Shown: positions 50,016 to 59,173 of the stretch, in pieces
How the letters are laid out: each line of letters begins with the position of its first letter
Position numbering within the stretch: the first letter of the stretch is position 1
Origin: Eubacteriales bacterium
GTDB lineage: Bacteria; Bacillota; Clostridia; Christensenellales; CAG-138
Assembly: GCA_021373115.1 (NCBI GenBank)
Contig: JAJFTI010000014.1
Span: 21,124 to 85,123, forward strand
Direction: 5' to 3'
Length of the DNA stretch: 64,000 nucleotides
The notes under the pieces: generated by a model
Told to the model about the DNA's origin: nothing
The model's database searches: none
Seen by the model: only the letters and a program-made list of their open reading frames with translations
Program-made: the position numbers and the translations under genes

Positions 50016-52199
50016 CTATTCCAGCGGCTCCGGCGTCGGCGACGTGCCGGCATCCTCCGTTGGTGCAGGTGTCGGGAATGTGACATAGATCGTCGTCCCC
50101 GGATCCACCAGCGCCCCTTCCGGTTCGGACTGTGTATCGATCTGCCCCGTGCACTGCGCTTTGTCGAAGGAGAGAAACAGCCCCAGTTTTGCCAGTGTAT
50201 CAAACGCGTCCTGGCGGCGCTTCCCGATCAGTTTCGGTACGACCGCCTGCGCTTTGTAAATGCCTTCGTCGTTAAACGTCGTCATGGACGTATAGAGGAT
50301 TACGCTTGTGCCGGAAGCCACGACGGTTTCGGCCGCAGGAAACTGCGAGATCACGAGCGCCGTTTCCTCGCCTGGCACAACATATGCGGGATATCCTGCC
50401 TGCGTGAGTTCATATACGGCGTCTTTTCCCGTCATGCCGACCACGTTTGGCACCGTGCGGGTTTTGGACGTTGTATCCGGCAGGATTCCGTAGTACTGCA
50501 CAAGATCGCCGAAAATCTTCTGCACCCAATAACCGGCGAGACTGCTCGCTTCCATCACCGGTACCTGCGGTTCATCGATCATCACCATGCATACCAGCTG
50601 CGGATCGCTGGCCGGAATGCATCCGCAGAACGTCGCGACCACGCGCGTACGCGACGGGGTAACGCCATCCTCCTCAAATTTGCGGGAAACGCCCGTAATG
50701 CCGGCAACCGTGTAGTTGACCACCTGCGCGTTGGAACCGTTTCCGTTTTCCGCAACGGACTGCAGCAGGTTTCGCATGGTGGCCGAGGACTCCGAGCTGA
50801 TTACGCGCCGCAAAATCGTCGGCTCGTTTTTTACGACTTCCTTGCCGTCCGTATCGACAATGCTGTCCACAACGTATGGCTGCATCAGAACACCGCCGTT
50901 GACAATCGCGCAGAAAGCGTTTGCCATTTGGATGGCGGTCGTAGTAATCGTCTGCCCGAAGGAAAGATACGCAAGGTCGCTGCTGCGAATATACTTCCGG
51001 TGAATGACCTCGCCCGTATCCTCGCTTGGAATGCCGCATTCGGTGGATTCGTTGAATCCGAACGAATAAATATAGTCGTAAAGTTTATCCACGCCGGTTG
51101 CCGCCGCAATATCCATCATGGCAACGTTGCAGGAGTTGCCCAGCGCCTCGGCGAGCGTTTGGTCGCCATGCCCGTTCGTATTCCAGCATCGGATTTTTTC
51201 CAGCCGGAACGTGCGCGACCCGTCGCAGTTAAAGGAGTTCCCGGCCGCCGTTGCACCGGAATCGACCGCCGCGGCCGTCGTAATCATATCGAACATGGTT
51301 CCGGCCTCGTAGGTATCCGTCACAATGCGCGCGCGGGACATGGACATCAGCTCGGTTACCATGTCGCGGGGCGGATCGTTGAGGTCGAAGGAAGGATACG
51401 TTGAAATCGCGAGAATTTCGCCCGTTTTCGGATCCATAATGATACCGGAAGCGCTGATCGGGCGATTGATCTCATAGCATTGCTTGAGATATTTTTCAAG
51501 ATAGCTCTGGGTTACGGAATCGCCGGTAATGGTAAGGTCAAAGCCTTCCACCGGAGCAATGTATTCCGGAACACCGTAGGAAAGCGGCTGGTTTTTGCGG
51601 TCCACTTCAGTGACGAGCAGACCGTTTGTTCCGGCAAGGTAGGCGTTATATTCCGCCTCCAGTCCCGTCTGCCCCTCGGTTTCAATGCCGGTGAACCCGA
51701 CCAGCTGCGTAAAGAGCTGGCCAAACGGGTAGTAGCGCTTCATATCCGTGGTATAGGTGATTCCGTTGCCGAGCTGAAGCGCTTCGAGCTGGTCGATCAC
51801 CGAGCTCTCCACCTGCCGCTTGAGCTGCACCTGCAATCGCGTCGGATCCGAAACACGTTCCAGCACATAGTCGTAGTCAAGTCCCAGAATGTCGGAAACC
51901 TCCGTCGCAACGCGAACGCGGTCGTCCGCCGCGATGGACGGCGGGTTTGCCAGCACGCGATAGGCCGTGCCGCTCTGCGCGAGCACCAGCCCGTTCCGGT
52001 CGATAATGCGCCCGCGCTGCGCGGACAAATTCTGGCGGCGTGTCCACTGCGTTTCGGCCTTTTTCTGCAGTTCCGGTCCCTGAACCAGCATAACCTGCGT
52101 GAGGCGCAAAATTAGCAGGAGCATGAGTAAACCGGCAAACACCATCAGCAGCACGAGTTTGCGTTTGATTTTGGGGGCGGGTGTTTTATCCTTTGCCAT
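50016..52199 (-). CDS. FtsI/SpoVD-like penicillin-binding protein with degenerate active site and PASTA domains
   Basis: A 727-aa class B PBP homologue at the canonical ftsI position. One membrane helix (about 14-38), a dimerisation domain (QRGRIIDRNGLVLAQSGTAYRV, 61-82), the transpeptidase fold (about 245-565) and two PASTA domains (about 580-640 and 650-715). The overall fold is well kept (SGIIMDPKTGEILAISTYPSFDLNDPPRD, IRCWNTNGHGDQTLAEALGNSCN), but the nucleophile motif SxxK is T301-M-F-D304 (51288-51299) and KTG is I501-T-G503 (50691-50699). Only SxN survives, as S356-C-N358. Transpeptidation is therefore not expected; a scaffold or sensor role in division is inferred. AAGGA precedes the ATG at 52199. 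It follows ftsL by 25 bp. Confidence 0.93.
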   Translation of the reverse strand: MAKDKTPAPKIKRKLVLLMVFAGLLMLLLILRLTQVMLVQGPELQKKAETQWTRRQNLSAQRGRIIDRNGLVLAQSGTAYRVLANPPSIAADDRVRVATEVSDILGLDYDYVLERVSDPTRLQVQLKRQVESSVIDQLEALQLGNGITYTTDMKRYYPFGQLFTQLVGFTGIETEGQTGLEAEYNAYLAGTNGLLVTEVDRKNQPLSYGVPEYIAPVEGFDLTITGDSVTQSYLEKYLKQCYEINRPISASGIIMDPKTGEILAISTYPSFDLNDPPRDMVTELMSMSRARIVTDTYEAGTMFDMITTAAAVDSGATAAGNSFNCDGSRTFRLEKIRCWNTNGHGDQTLAEALGNSCNVAMMDIAAATGVDKLYDYIYSFGFNESTECGIPSEDTGEVIHRKYIRSSDLAYLSFGQTITTTAIQMANAFCAIVNGGVLMQPYVVDSIVDTDGKEVVKNEPTILRRVISSESSATMRNLLQSVAENGNGSNAQVVNYTVAGITGVSRKFEEDGVTPSRTRVVATFCGCIPASDPQLVCMVMIDEPQVPVMEASSLAGYWVQKIFGDLVQYYGILPDTTSKTRTVPNVVGMTGKDAVYELTQAGYPAYVVPGEETALVISQFPAAETVVASGTSVILYTSMTTFNDEGIYKAQAVVPKLIGKRRQDAFDTLAKLGLFLSFDKAQCTGQIDTQSEPEGALVDPGTTIYVTFPTPAPTEDAGTSPTPEPLE

Positions 52200-52224
52200 A
52201 CGGCTTTCGTCCTTCCATTCGAAC

Positions 52225-52821
52225 TTAACCGCCAGCGGGCGGCTGGCCCCCCCCGCCATCCGCGTTATCGCCTGTGCCGCCCGAATCGGGTTCGGGCGTC
52301 GTTTCCGGTTGTGTTGTTGCTGTCGTATCGGGCTGCGGCGCTTCGGTCGGAGCACCGCCCGAAAACGGAAGCGGGTCTCCAATCCGGACGTACTGGCTCT
52401 TTTCCGGATAGCGCATACCGTATGCTTCGGCAATCTTCTGCGCGTCCTGAATCGTCACGGCGCATTCAATCTGCACGTCCAGCTCGTTGATGCGCAGCTT
52501 GGTCGAATCCTTCTCCGTATTCAGCGCGTTGATATCCGCATACGCGCGGGATATCCGTTCGTATCCCGCCAGCGTAAAAAGGATCATTCCCGAAAGGATA
52601 AACCCGCTGATAATCAGGCCTACTCTTCCAAGCACCGTCATCTCGGGCTTGTCCACACGAACATGCGGTTCGTCCGGCGTCCTTCGGTTCGTCTTCACAC
52701 GGCCAGTCCGCGCGGTTTCTTCCGCTTCGCCGTTTTTGTTCTGCGTATACAGCCGCGTGGTAGGCGACTTTCCTTTTTTCGACGCTTCGTCAAAGCGAAT
52801 GTCCAAATCGATCCCTTCCAT
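52225..52821 (-). CDS. ftsL: FtsL-like septum protein with Pro/Thr tail
   Basis: A 198-aa single-pass protein: cytoplasmic basic region (1-60), membrane helix (about 65-87), coiled coil with heptads (ISRAYADINALNTEKDSTKLRINELDVQIE, about 89-118), then an unusual extracytoplasmic tail of about 50 residues rich in Pro, Thr, Gly and Asp. Position between rsmH and the PBP gene, topology and coiled coil identify it as FtsL, a scaffold of the divisome. FtsL proteins are usually near 120 aa, so the tail is an addition. The start is unsure: the ATG at 52821 has only a close GGAG, and a TTG six codons later has GGAAGGG at good spacing. Confidence 0.8.
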   Translation of the reverse strand: MEGIDLDIRFDEASKKGKSPTTRLYTQNKNGEAEETARTGRVKTNRRTPDEPHVRVDKPEMTVLGRVGLIISGFILSGMILFTLAGYERISRAYADINALNTEKDSTKLRINELDVQIECAVTIQDAQKIAEAYGMRYPEKSQYVRIGDPLPFSGGAPTEAPQPDTTATTQPETTPEPDSGGTGDNADGGGGQPPAGG

Positions 52822-52881
52822 TCTCCGGCTGGAACCTCGTGGTCGGGCGCGCAGAATCCGCCCGAACCGCGCGCTTTTTTG

Positions 52882-53823
52882 CTAAATCTTTTCGATGCAG
52901 CGGAGCTTTGCGCAGTTAGAGCGGGAATTTTCGGCGGCCTCCTTCTCCGAGGCGGTCAGCGGTTTTTTCGTAAGGATCTTCGCCTTCGGTTCCTTGCCGC
53001 AAATGCAGACCGGCGCGGAAGGCGGGCAGGTACAGGGATGCTCAAATCGCCTGAACGCCTGCTTCACAATGCGATCCTCCAGTGAATGAAATGTAATTAT
53101 ACACAGTCTTCCGCCTTTTTGCAACAGATCGCAGGCATCCTCGACCGCGCGGTCGAACTCCTTGAGCTCTCCGTTGACCTCGATGCGGATCGCCTGGAAG
53201 GTTCTTCGGGCGGGATGCTGCGGTTCGTTTCGATACTTCGCGGGTATAGCGGCCCTGGCAATCTCCGCCAGTTCCAGCGTGGTTTCAACCGGCTTTTCTG
53301 CGCGCGCGCGGCAGATCCGCTCCGCAATTCTGCGGCTGAAACGCTCCTCGCCATATTCCCAGAGCACGCGCGCAAGTTCTTCCTGCGAGTAGGTGTTGAC
53401 CACGTCGCGCGCGGAAAGCGGCGCCGTTTTGTCCATCCGCATATCCAGCGGCGCGTCGTATTTATAGGAAAATCCCCGCTCCGGCGTATCGAGCTGGTGC
53501 GAAGAAACGCCCAGGTCGAGCAGAATTCCGTTCGCTTCGGAAATCCCGATTTCGCCAAGTAGCGCTTTCATCTGAAAAAAGTTGCCGTGCAGTGCGGTGA
53601 ACCGGCCGCCGTATGCGAGCAGCCGGTGCTCCGCCGCATGCACGGCTTCCCAATCCCTGTCGATTCCAATGAGCCTGCCCGATTGCGGCAGGCGCGAAAG
53701 CACCGCTTCGGCATGGCCGCCGCCGCCAAGCGTACCGTCAATAAACGTTCCGCCGCGCTCGGGGGCAAGCAGTTCCAGCACCTCGCCCAACAGCACCGGT
53801 ATGTGCTGAAATTCCGCGCTCAT
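52882..53823 (-). CDS. rsmH: 16S rRNA m4C1402 methyltransferase
   Basis: A 313-aa SAM-dependent methyltransferase for C1402 of 16S rRNA. HIPVLLGEVLELL at the start, the SAM motif FIDGTLGGGGHAEAVL (about 27-42), LDLGVSSHQLD (about 102-112), and RTFQAIRIEVNGEL (about 206-219) are all present. Its ATG overlaps mraZ by 4 bp. The ending region has a Cys-rich stretch (CTCPPSAPVCICG) typical of many RsmH proteins. Confidence 0.96.
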   Translation of the reverse strand: MSAEFQHIPVLLGEVLELLAPERGGTFIDGTLGGGGHAEAVLSRLPQSGRLIGIDRDWEAVHAAEHRLLAYGGRFTALHGNFFQMKALLGEIGISEANGILLDLGVSSHQLDTPERGFSYKYDAPLDMRMDKTAPLSARDVVNTYSQEELARVLWEYGEERFSRRIAERICRARAEKPVETTLELAEIARAAIPAKYRNEPQHPARRTFQAIRIEVNGELKEFDRAVEDACDLLQKGGRLCIITFHSLEDRIVKQAFRRFEHPCTCPPSAPVCICGKEPKAKILTKKPLTASEKEAAENSRSNCAKLRCIEKI

Positions 53824-54263
53824 ATGCCAAGCGACGCCAGATGTTCCAGCGCCTCGTCATAGCTTTCATCCGTTCTGGCATGATAGGCGGCAAGCGTTCC
53901 CGGATTCCAGAACTCCATTCGCTCGCCAACGCCAATCAGCGTCGCATCCTTGATCAGCCCGGCCAGATCCCGCAGCTGCGCGGGGATTAATATGCGCCCC
54001 TGTTTGTCCACCTCGCAGGCGGCGGCCATGGAATACAGCCTTCTGCGGATGCTCTGGCCGCTCGCGTCCGAAACGGGCAACGAGGAGAGCTTCTCCGAAA
54101 AGCGTTCCCACTCGGGCACCGACATTCCGTAGAGGCAGGTTTCCTGCTTCGTATCCAGTCCAACGGTAACAACGAGGATATCCCCCAGCGTTTCCCTCCA
54201 CTTGGCGGGAATGAATACGCGCCCTTTTGCGTCCAGCATGTGCTCATAAGAACCGATCAGCAC
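53820..54263 (-). CDS. mraZ: Transcriptional regulator MraZ
   Basis: A 147-aa protein with two AbrB-like SpoVT domains: IGSYEHMLDAKGRVFIPAKWRE (about 3-24) and AACEVDKQGRILIPAQLRDLAGL (about 78-100). MraZ represses its own operon by binding repeats in the promoter. The start is a GTG at 54263 with GGGAGGG upstream; the longer ATG frame from 54359 begins inside the promoter. It is the first gene of the cluster and overlaps rsmH. Confidence 0.95.
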   Translation of the reverse strand: MLIGSYEHMLDAKGRVFIPAKWRETLGDILVVTVGLDTKQETCLYGMSVPEWERFSEKLSSLPVSDASGQSIRRRLYSMAAACEVDKQGRILIPAQLRDLAGLIKDATLIGVGERMEFWNPGTLAAYHARTDESYDEALEHLASLGI

Positions 54264-54701
54264 GCGTTTCCCTCCCGTTCGTTGGCCAAAGATGAAAGCG
54301 GGGATAGAATCCCCCAGATTTAGCAAGAGTATACACCACTCTTCCCCATTTGTCACCACTTTCCTGGTGTTTTTCGCATTTATTCACAATTTCTCCGTTC
54401 GGAAAGACAGTTTGCTCCTGCCGGTTCCGCCGGCGTGCAGGAACCTTCTTTCGCACCGGCGAATCTTCATTTTTGAATAATTTGAAAACAAAACATTTGT
54501 TTGCAAGTTCCTTTCTCCAGCCGGTACACAGGCTGGTACAAAGTATGGTATACTGATTTTATCGTCACGCTAGATATGGCGTATTGGTCAAGCTTGCCGC
54601 CGGTCGGGGCACGCGGAACTCCGGTTCCCCGGTTCCGCCGGCGTCTGAACGGCTGTTATACGCACCGCGCGAATGGATTCTACATGCTGTTAGGAGACGC
54701 T
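54264..54701. promoter_or_regulatory. 438-bp divergent region between mraZ and the topoisomerase genes
   Basis: Besides the mraZ promoter this region has an extended -10 box on the plus strand (TGgTATACT, 54546-54554) for the topoisomerase gene. A hairpin CCAGCC/GGCTGG (54518-54535) precedes that box. The plus-strand leader is about 140 nt and GC-rich (54590-54690) with possible hairpins; it encodes no believable gene. Confidence 0.6.
54328..54358 (-). promoter_or_regulatory. mraZ promoter with three MraZ boxes
   Basis: On the minus strand GTGACA (54356-54351), a 17-bp spacer and TATACT (54333-54328). TGGT, TGGG and TGGT repeat with an exact 10-bp period (54358-54335), covering the space from the -35 to near the -10 box. 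MraZ is known to bind such TGGGN repeats, so autorepression is very likely. Confidence 0.82.
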
Positions 54702-56657
54702 ATGGCATCGGATTATACGGTTGATAAAATCAAAATTATGGAGGGGTTGGACGCAGTTCGCATGCGGCCGGGCATGTACATCGGTTCAACCGGACAGCGC
54801 GGCCTTCATCACCTGCTGTGGGAAATTATTGACAACTCCATCGACGAAGCGGCCAACGGCTTTGCCAATGAAATTGCCGTAACCCTACATAAGGATAATT
54901 CCGTTACCGTTACGGACAACGGCCGCGGCATCCCCGTTCAAATTCACGAGAAGGTTGGCGTTTCCGGCGTGGAGGTCGTGTTTACGCAGTTGCACGCGGG
55001 CGGCAAATTCGGCAACGAGTCCTACGGTTACTCCGGCGGGCTCCACGGCGTTGGCGCTTCCGTCGTCAACGCGCTGTCCGAATGGCTGGAGGTCGAGGTC
55101 TGCACGGACGGGCGCATGTACCACATTCGTTTTACCAGTGAAAAGGACGCGACGGGTAAAATCATCTCCGGCAAAGCCACGGCCCCGCTCGAAGAGGTCG
55201 GCCGGACGCGCAAGCAGGGTACGAGCGTCACCTTTCTGCCGGATGCGCGCGTGTTTGAAACCGTCGAGATGAGTTACGACGTTATTGCAAAGCGCATTCG
55301 CGAGCTGGCCTATCTCAACCGCGGCACGAAGATGATCCTCTCCGACGAGCGCTCCGGACATCCGCGCAAGGGCGAGTACCAGTTCAACGGCGGACTGAGC
55401 GACTTTGTAAGTTACCTCAACAGCGATAAATCCCCCCTCTACGAACCGCCGATCCATTTCTCCGGCGTTTCGGGCGATATCATCGTTGAAGTCGCGCTGC
55501 AGCATAACGACGGTTATGCGGATAACATCTTTTCCTATGTTAACAACATTCCAACCACTGAAGGCGGCACGCACGAAACGGGCTTTAAAGCCGCGCTCAC
55601 AAAGGTTCTCAACGACTATTGCCGCAAGACGGGCTATCTCAAGGACAAGGACGCGCCGCTCACCGGCGAGGACTTCCGCGAAGGAATCACCGCCGTACTT
55701 TCGCTGAAAATGCGCACGATCCAGTTCGAGGGGCAAACAAAAACCAAGTTGGGCAATACCGAAGCGCGCCCCGCTGTGGAAAGCGTCGTCATGGAAAAAC
55801 TAACGCCCTATCTCGAGGATCTGAAGAACGGCGAAGTAGCCGCCGCCATTGCGGAAAAATCGGTCAAAGCGGCGAAGGTGCGCGAAGCCGCGCGAAAAGC
55901 GAAGGCCACCGCGCGTGAAAAGAACAAGCTCGAAAACGCGCCGCTCGTCGGCAAGCTCTCCAGCTGCACCGGACGGGACTACAGCAGAAACGAGCTGTTC
56001 ATCGTCGAAGGGGACAGCGCGGGCGGTTCCGCCAAGCAGGGGCGCGACCGGAAATTTCAGGCGATCCTGCCGCTGCGCGGCAAGCCGCTCAACGTGGAGA
56101 AAAAACGGATCGACCAGGTGTTGCAAAACGAGGAATTCCGCTCGATCATTACCGCGGTCGGCACCAGCATCGGCGAGGACTTCGATATCTCTTCGCTCAA
56201 ATACGACAAGATCATCATCCTCTCGGACGCGGATCAGGACGGCGCGCACATCCGTGCGATCCTTCTGACGTTCTTCTATCGTTATATGAAGGAACTCATT
56301 ACGGACGGACATGTTTTCATTGGCCTTTCCCCGCTCTACCGCGTGCAGAAGGATACGAAGCGTATCTACTGCTACGACGACGAGGAGCTCCGCGCGGCGA
56401 CGAAATCCGTCGGCAAAGGCTATACGATCCAGCGGTACAAGGGTCTTGGCGAAATGAACCCGGAGCAGCTCTGGGAAACGACCATGAATCCCGACGGTCG
56501 CGCGCTCGTCCGCGTCAACATCGAGGATGCGGCGGATGTCGAGCACATCGTCACCGTTCTGATGGGCGACAAGGTACAGTCCAGAAAAGAATACATTTTC
56601 GAAAACGCGGACTTCAACAAGAATTCAAGCGAAGCCTTCGAAAAGCTGAAAGACTGA
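54702..56657 (+). CDS. parE: Type IIA topoisomerase subunit B (ParE/GyrB)
   Basis: A 651-aa ATPase subunit. GHKL motifs: EIIDNSIDEA (about 43-52), DNGRGIPV (about 73-80) and GGLHGVGASVVNALS (about 113-127). TOPRIM: EGDSAGGSAKQGRDRKFQAI (about 431-450) and SDADQDGAHIRAI (about 508-520). It drives DNA strand passage together with subunit A encoded 59 bp downstream. AGGAG precedes the ATG at 54702; an open frame upstream lies before the promoter. GyrB and ParE are hard to separate; the pair is not beside dnaA-recF and subunit A has a changed GyrA box, so topoisomerase IV is slightly preferred. Confidence 0.9.
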   Translation: MASDYTVDKIKIMEGLDAVRMRPGMYIGSTGQRGLHHLLWEIIDNSIDEAANGFANEIAVTLHKDNSVTVTDNGRGIPVQIHEKVGVSGVEVVFTQLHAGGKFGNESYGYSGGLHGVGASVVNALSEWLEVEVCTDGRMYHIRFTSEKDATGKIISGKATAPLEEVGRTRKQGTSVTFLPDARVFETVEMSYDVIAKRIRELAYLNRGTKMILSDERSGHPRKGEYQFNGGLSDFVSYLNSDKSPLYEPPIHFSGVSGDIIVEVALQHNDGYADNIFSYVNNIPTTEGGTHETGFKAALTKVLNDYCRKTGYLKDKDAPLTGEDFREGITAVLSLKMRTIQFEGQTKTKLGNTEARPAVESVVMEKLTPYLEDLKNGEVAAAIAEKSVKAAKVREAARKAKATAREKNKLENAPLVGKLSSCTGRDYSRNELFIVEGDSAGGSAKQGRDRKFQAILPLRGKPLNVEKKRIDQVLQNEEFRSIITAVGTSIGEDFDISSLKYDKIIILSDADQDGAHIRAILLTFFYRYMKELITDGHVFIGLSPLYRVQKDTKRIYCYDDEELRAATKSVGKGYTIQRYKGLGEMNPEQLWETTMNPDGRALVRVNIEDAADVEHIVTVLMGDKVQSRKEYIFENADFNKNSSEAFEKLKD

Positions 56658-56716
56658 CGCCGCAATCCACGCAAGCAATCCCTTAGCGAATCAACTGCTG
56701 ATGAAGGAACATTCAT

Positions 56717-59113
56717 ATGCCGAAACAACCCGAACAATTAAAACTGGAAAAAATCATTCAGCGCAACATGGACGAGGTGATGCACCAGTCCATGATGCCT
56801 TATGCGGAGCACGTCATCCTCGAGCGCGCGCTCCCGCGCGTGGAGGACGGGCTCAAGCCCGTGCAGCGGCGCATTCTTTATACCATGCTCGAACTGAGCC
56901 TCTCGCCGGACAAGCCGCACCGCAAGAGCGCGCGCATCGTGGGCGACTGCCTTGGCAAATACCATCCGCACGGGGATACCTCCGTTTACGACGCGATGGT
57001 GCGCATGGCGCAGCCATATAACATGTGCGTTCCGCTTGTGGACGGCCACGGCAACTTCGGCAGCGTGGACGGCGACAGCGCGGCGGCCATGCGTTATACG
57101 GAAGCGCGTATGACGGACGCCGCCATGCAGTTGCTGCGGGACATCGACAAGGATACCGTCTCCTATTCGTTTAACTTTGACGATACGTTAAAGGAGCCGG
57201 ATCTGCTGCCCGGGCGGTTTCCCAATCTGCTCGTCAACGGCGCCAGCGGAATCGCGGTGGGCTTAGCCACCAACATCCCGCCGCACAACCCCGTGGAAGC
57301 GATCAACGCCGTCATCGCGGTCATGGAAAACCCGCGCATCACACTGGAAGAGCTCATGAAGATCATTCCCGCGCCGGACTTTCCGACCGGCGGATTTCTG
57401 CTGGAATCCTCCGAGGTCGAGCTGGCCTACCGGACGGGACGCGGAAAAATCTATATGCGCGCCAAGACGCACTTCGAGGAGCAAAAGAACGGTAAGACGC
57501 TCATCGTCATCACCGAGCTGCCCTTCCAGGTAAATAAGGCAAACATGCTGGAGAAGATCCTCGCCGTCAGTCAGGAGAAGAAGGCGATGTTTTCCGGCAT
57601 TGCGGATATTCGGGATGAAAGCGACCGAACCGGCATGCGCGCGGTCATTGAAGTGAAAAAGGACGGCGATCCAGAGCGCATTCTGCAGTACCTGTTTAAA
57701 TACTCCGACCTGCAGATGACGTTTGGCGTCAACATGGTGGCCATTGCGGGCGGAAAGCCGCAGCAGATGAACCTCAAACAGATCCTTGCGCATTACATTC
57801 GCCATCAGCGGGACGTGGTCACGCGGCGCACGCAGTTTGAACTCGACGCGGCGCTCAAACGCGAGCATATCCTGGCCGGATTGATGATTGCCGTGGACAA
57901 TCTGGACGCGGTAATCGCGCTGATCCGCGCATCCAAATCGCCGAAGGAAGCGCGCGAGGGCCTCATGAAGACGTTTGCGCTCAGCGAAATCCAAGCGCAG
58001 GCAATTCTGGATCTCCGCCTCCAGCGGCTGACGAATATGGAACTTATTACGATCAAGCGCGAGTATGCCGAGGTCGTGCGGCTCATTGAAGAACTGCGCG
58101 GCATTCTCGCAAGCGAAAAGAAGCTGCTTGCGCTCATCAAAAAAGAACTGCTGGAAATACGCGACCAGCTCGCGGTTTCCCGGCGCACAACGTTCATTGC
58201 CGTGGACGACGCGCCCGCGGACGAGCAGGAAGACCTCTCCCTTGTCGAGGACGTGACCATCTGCGTTTGCGAAGGGCTAAAAATCCGCAGGATGCCGACC
58301 AGGGCGTTTTCCTTGGCCGCCATCTTAGAAGACAAACCGCTGTTCGTACTCGAAACCCAGTCCAACCAGCGCATCCGGCTTTTCACGGATCAGGGCGCGC
58401 TGCTCTCTATTGCGGCGGACGAACTGCCGGAAACGCGTCCAACTACGCGCGCGGCCAATCTCGCCTCCCTGCTGACGTTCGAAAAGAACGAAAGGGTCAT
58501 TGCGCTGTTTCCGGACAGCGAGGATGGCGAATACCTCTTCTATCTGCGGGACGGCAACGTGAAGCGAACCCCCTGCGCCGAATACCGCATTCGCGTCAAG
58601 CGTACCGCCGCCGTCGCCCTGCGGGACAAGGACCGTGTGCTCGCTGTGGAAAAATACGAACCGAAGTCGATTCTGCTTGTTACAAAGCAGGGCATGAGCA
58701 TCCGTTTTGCGGCGGACACCGTGCCCGCCATGGGACGCGTTTCCGGCGGCGTGAAATGCATTAAACTTGAAAAGAACGACGAGGTCATCTACGCCGCGCT
58801 CCTTCCGGAGGACGGCGAAGTGCTGACGATTACGGACAAGGGCTTTGGCAAGCGCTCGCCGATGTTTGAATACGAGTTGCAGGGCCGGAACGGCAAGGGA
58901 CTGAAAACCTTCGACCTCAAGAAGAATGGCGCAAACGGGACCTGCATCGCCGCTGTGCTCCATCTTTTAGAGCCGCGCACCATCACGCTTCTGCAGCGGC
59001 ACGGCTCGCGCACGGCGGTCAGCACCGGCGAGGCGCGCGTGGAGCCGCGCGCGGGCAAGGGGACCATGCTCGTTGCCGTCGTGCTGGACGACGACGTGGT
59101 TGGGATCGAATAA
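56717..59113 (+). CDS. parC: Type IIA topoisomerase subunit A (ParC/GyrA)
   Basis: A 798-aa DNA-cleaving subunit. The breakage domain has [18 protein letters not shown] (about 73-90), the quinolone region [15 protein letters not shown] and the catalytic Tyr in [10 protein letters not shown] (about 125). The C-terminal beta-pinwheel (about 505-798) carries ELQGRNGKG (about 726) where GyrA has QRRGGKG. This changed GyrA box and the separate location suggest a decatenating topoisomerase IV rather than supercoiling gyrase. The serine equivalent to GyrA Ser83 is Thr here. The ATG follows GAAGGAAC. A terminator ends the operon. Confidence 0.9.
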   Translation: MPKQPEQLKLEKIIQRNMDEVMHQSMMPYAEHVILERALPRVEDGLKPVQRRILYTMLELSLSPDKPHRKSARIVGDCLGKYHPHGDTSVYDAMVRMAQPYNMCVPLVDGHGNFGSVDGDSAAAMRYTEARMTDAAMQLLRDIDKDTVSYSFNFDDTLKEPDLLPGRFPNLLVNGASGIAVGLATNIPPHNPVEAINAVIAVMENPRITLEELMKIIPAPDFPTGGFLLESSEVELAYRTGRGKIYMRAKTHFEEQKNGKTLIVITELPFQVNKANMLEKILAVSQEKKAMFSGIADIRDESDRTGMRAVIEVKKDGDPERILQYLFKYSDLQMTFGVNMVAIAGGKPQQMNLKQILAHYIRHQRDVVTRRTQFELDAALKREHILAGLMIAVDNLDAVIALIRASKSPKEAREGLMKTFALSEIQAQAILDLRLQRLTNMELITIKREYAEVVRLIEELRGILASEKKLLALIKKELLEIRDQLAVSRRTTFIAVDDAPADEQEDLSLVEDVTICVCEGLKIRRMPTRAFSLAAILEDKPLFVLETQSNQRIRLFTDQGALLSIAADELPETRPTTRAANLASLLTFEKNERVIALFPDSEDGEYLFYLRDGNVKRTPCAEYRIRVKRTAAVALRDKDRVLAVEKYEPKSILLVTKQGMSIRFAADTVPAMGRVSGGVKCIKLEKNDEVIYAALLPEDGEVLTITDKGFGKRSPMFEYELQGRNGKGLKTFDLKKNGANGTCIAAVLHLLEPRTITLLQRHGSRTAVSTGEARVEPRAGKGTMLVAVVLDDDVVGIE

Positions 59114-59123
59114 GCAAGCGTAA

Positions 59124-59156
59124 AAACAGAGCGCCGTTGGCGCTCTGTTTTTTGTT
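59124..59156. terminator. Bidirectional terminator
   Basis: AAACAGAGCGCC and GGCGCTCTGTTT form a 12-bp stem with T-run, between the topoisomerase and the CNNM/CorC-type genes. Confidence 0.92.
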
Positions 59157-59173
59157 TGTGTTGTAATACCTTT

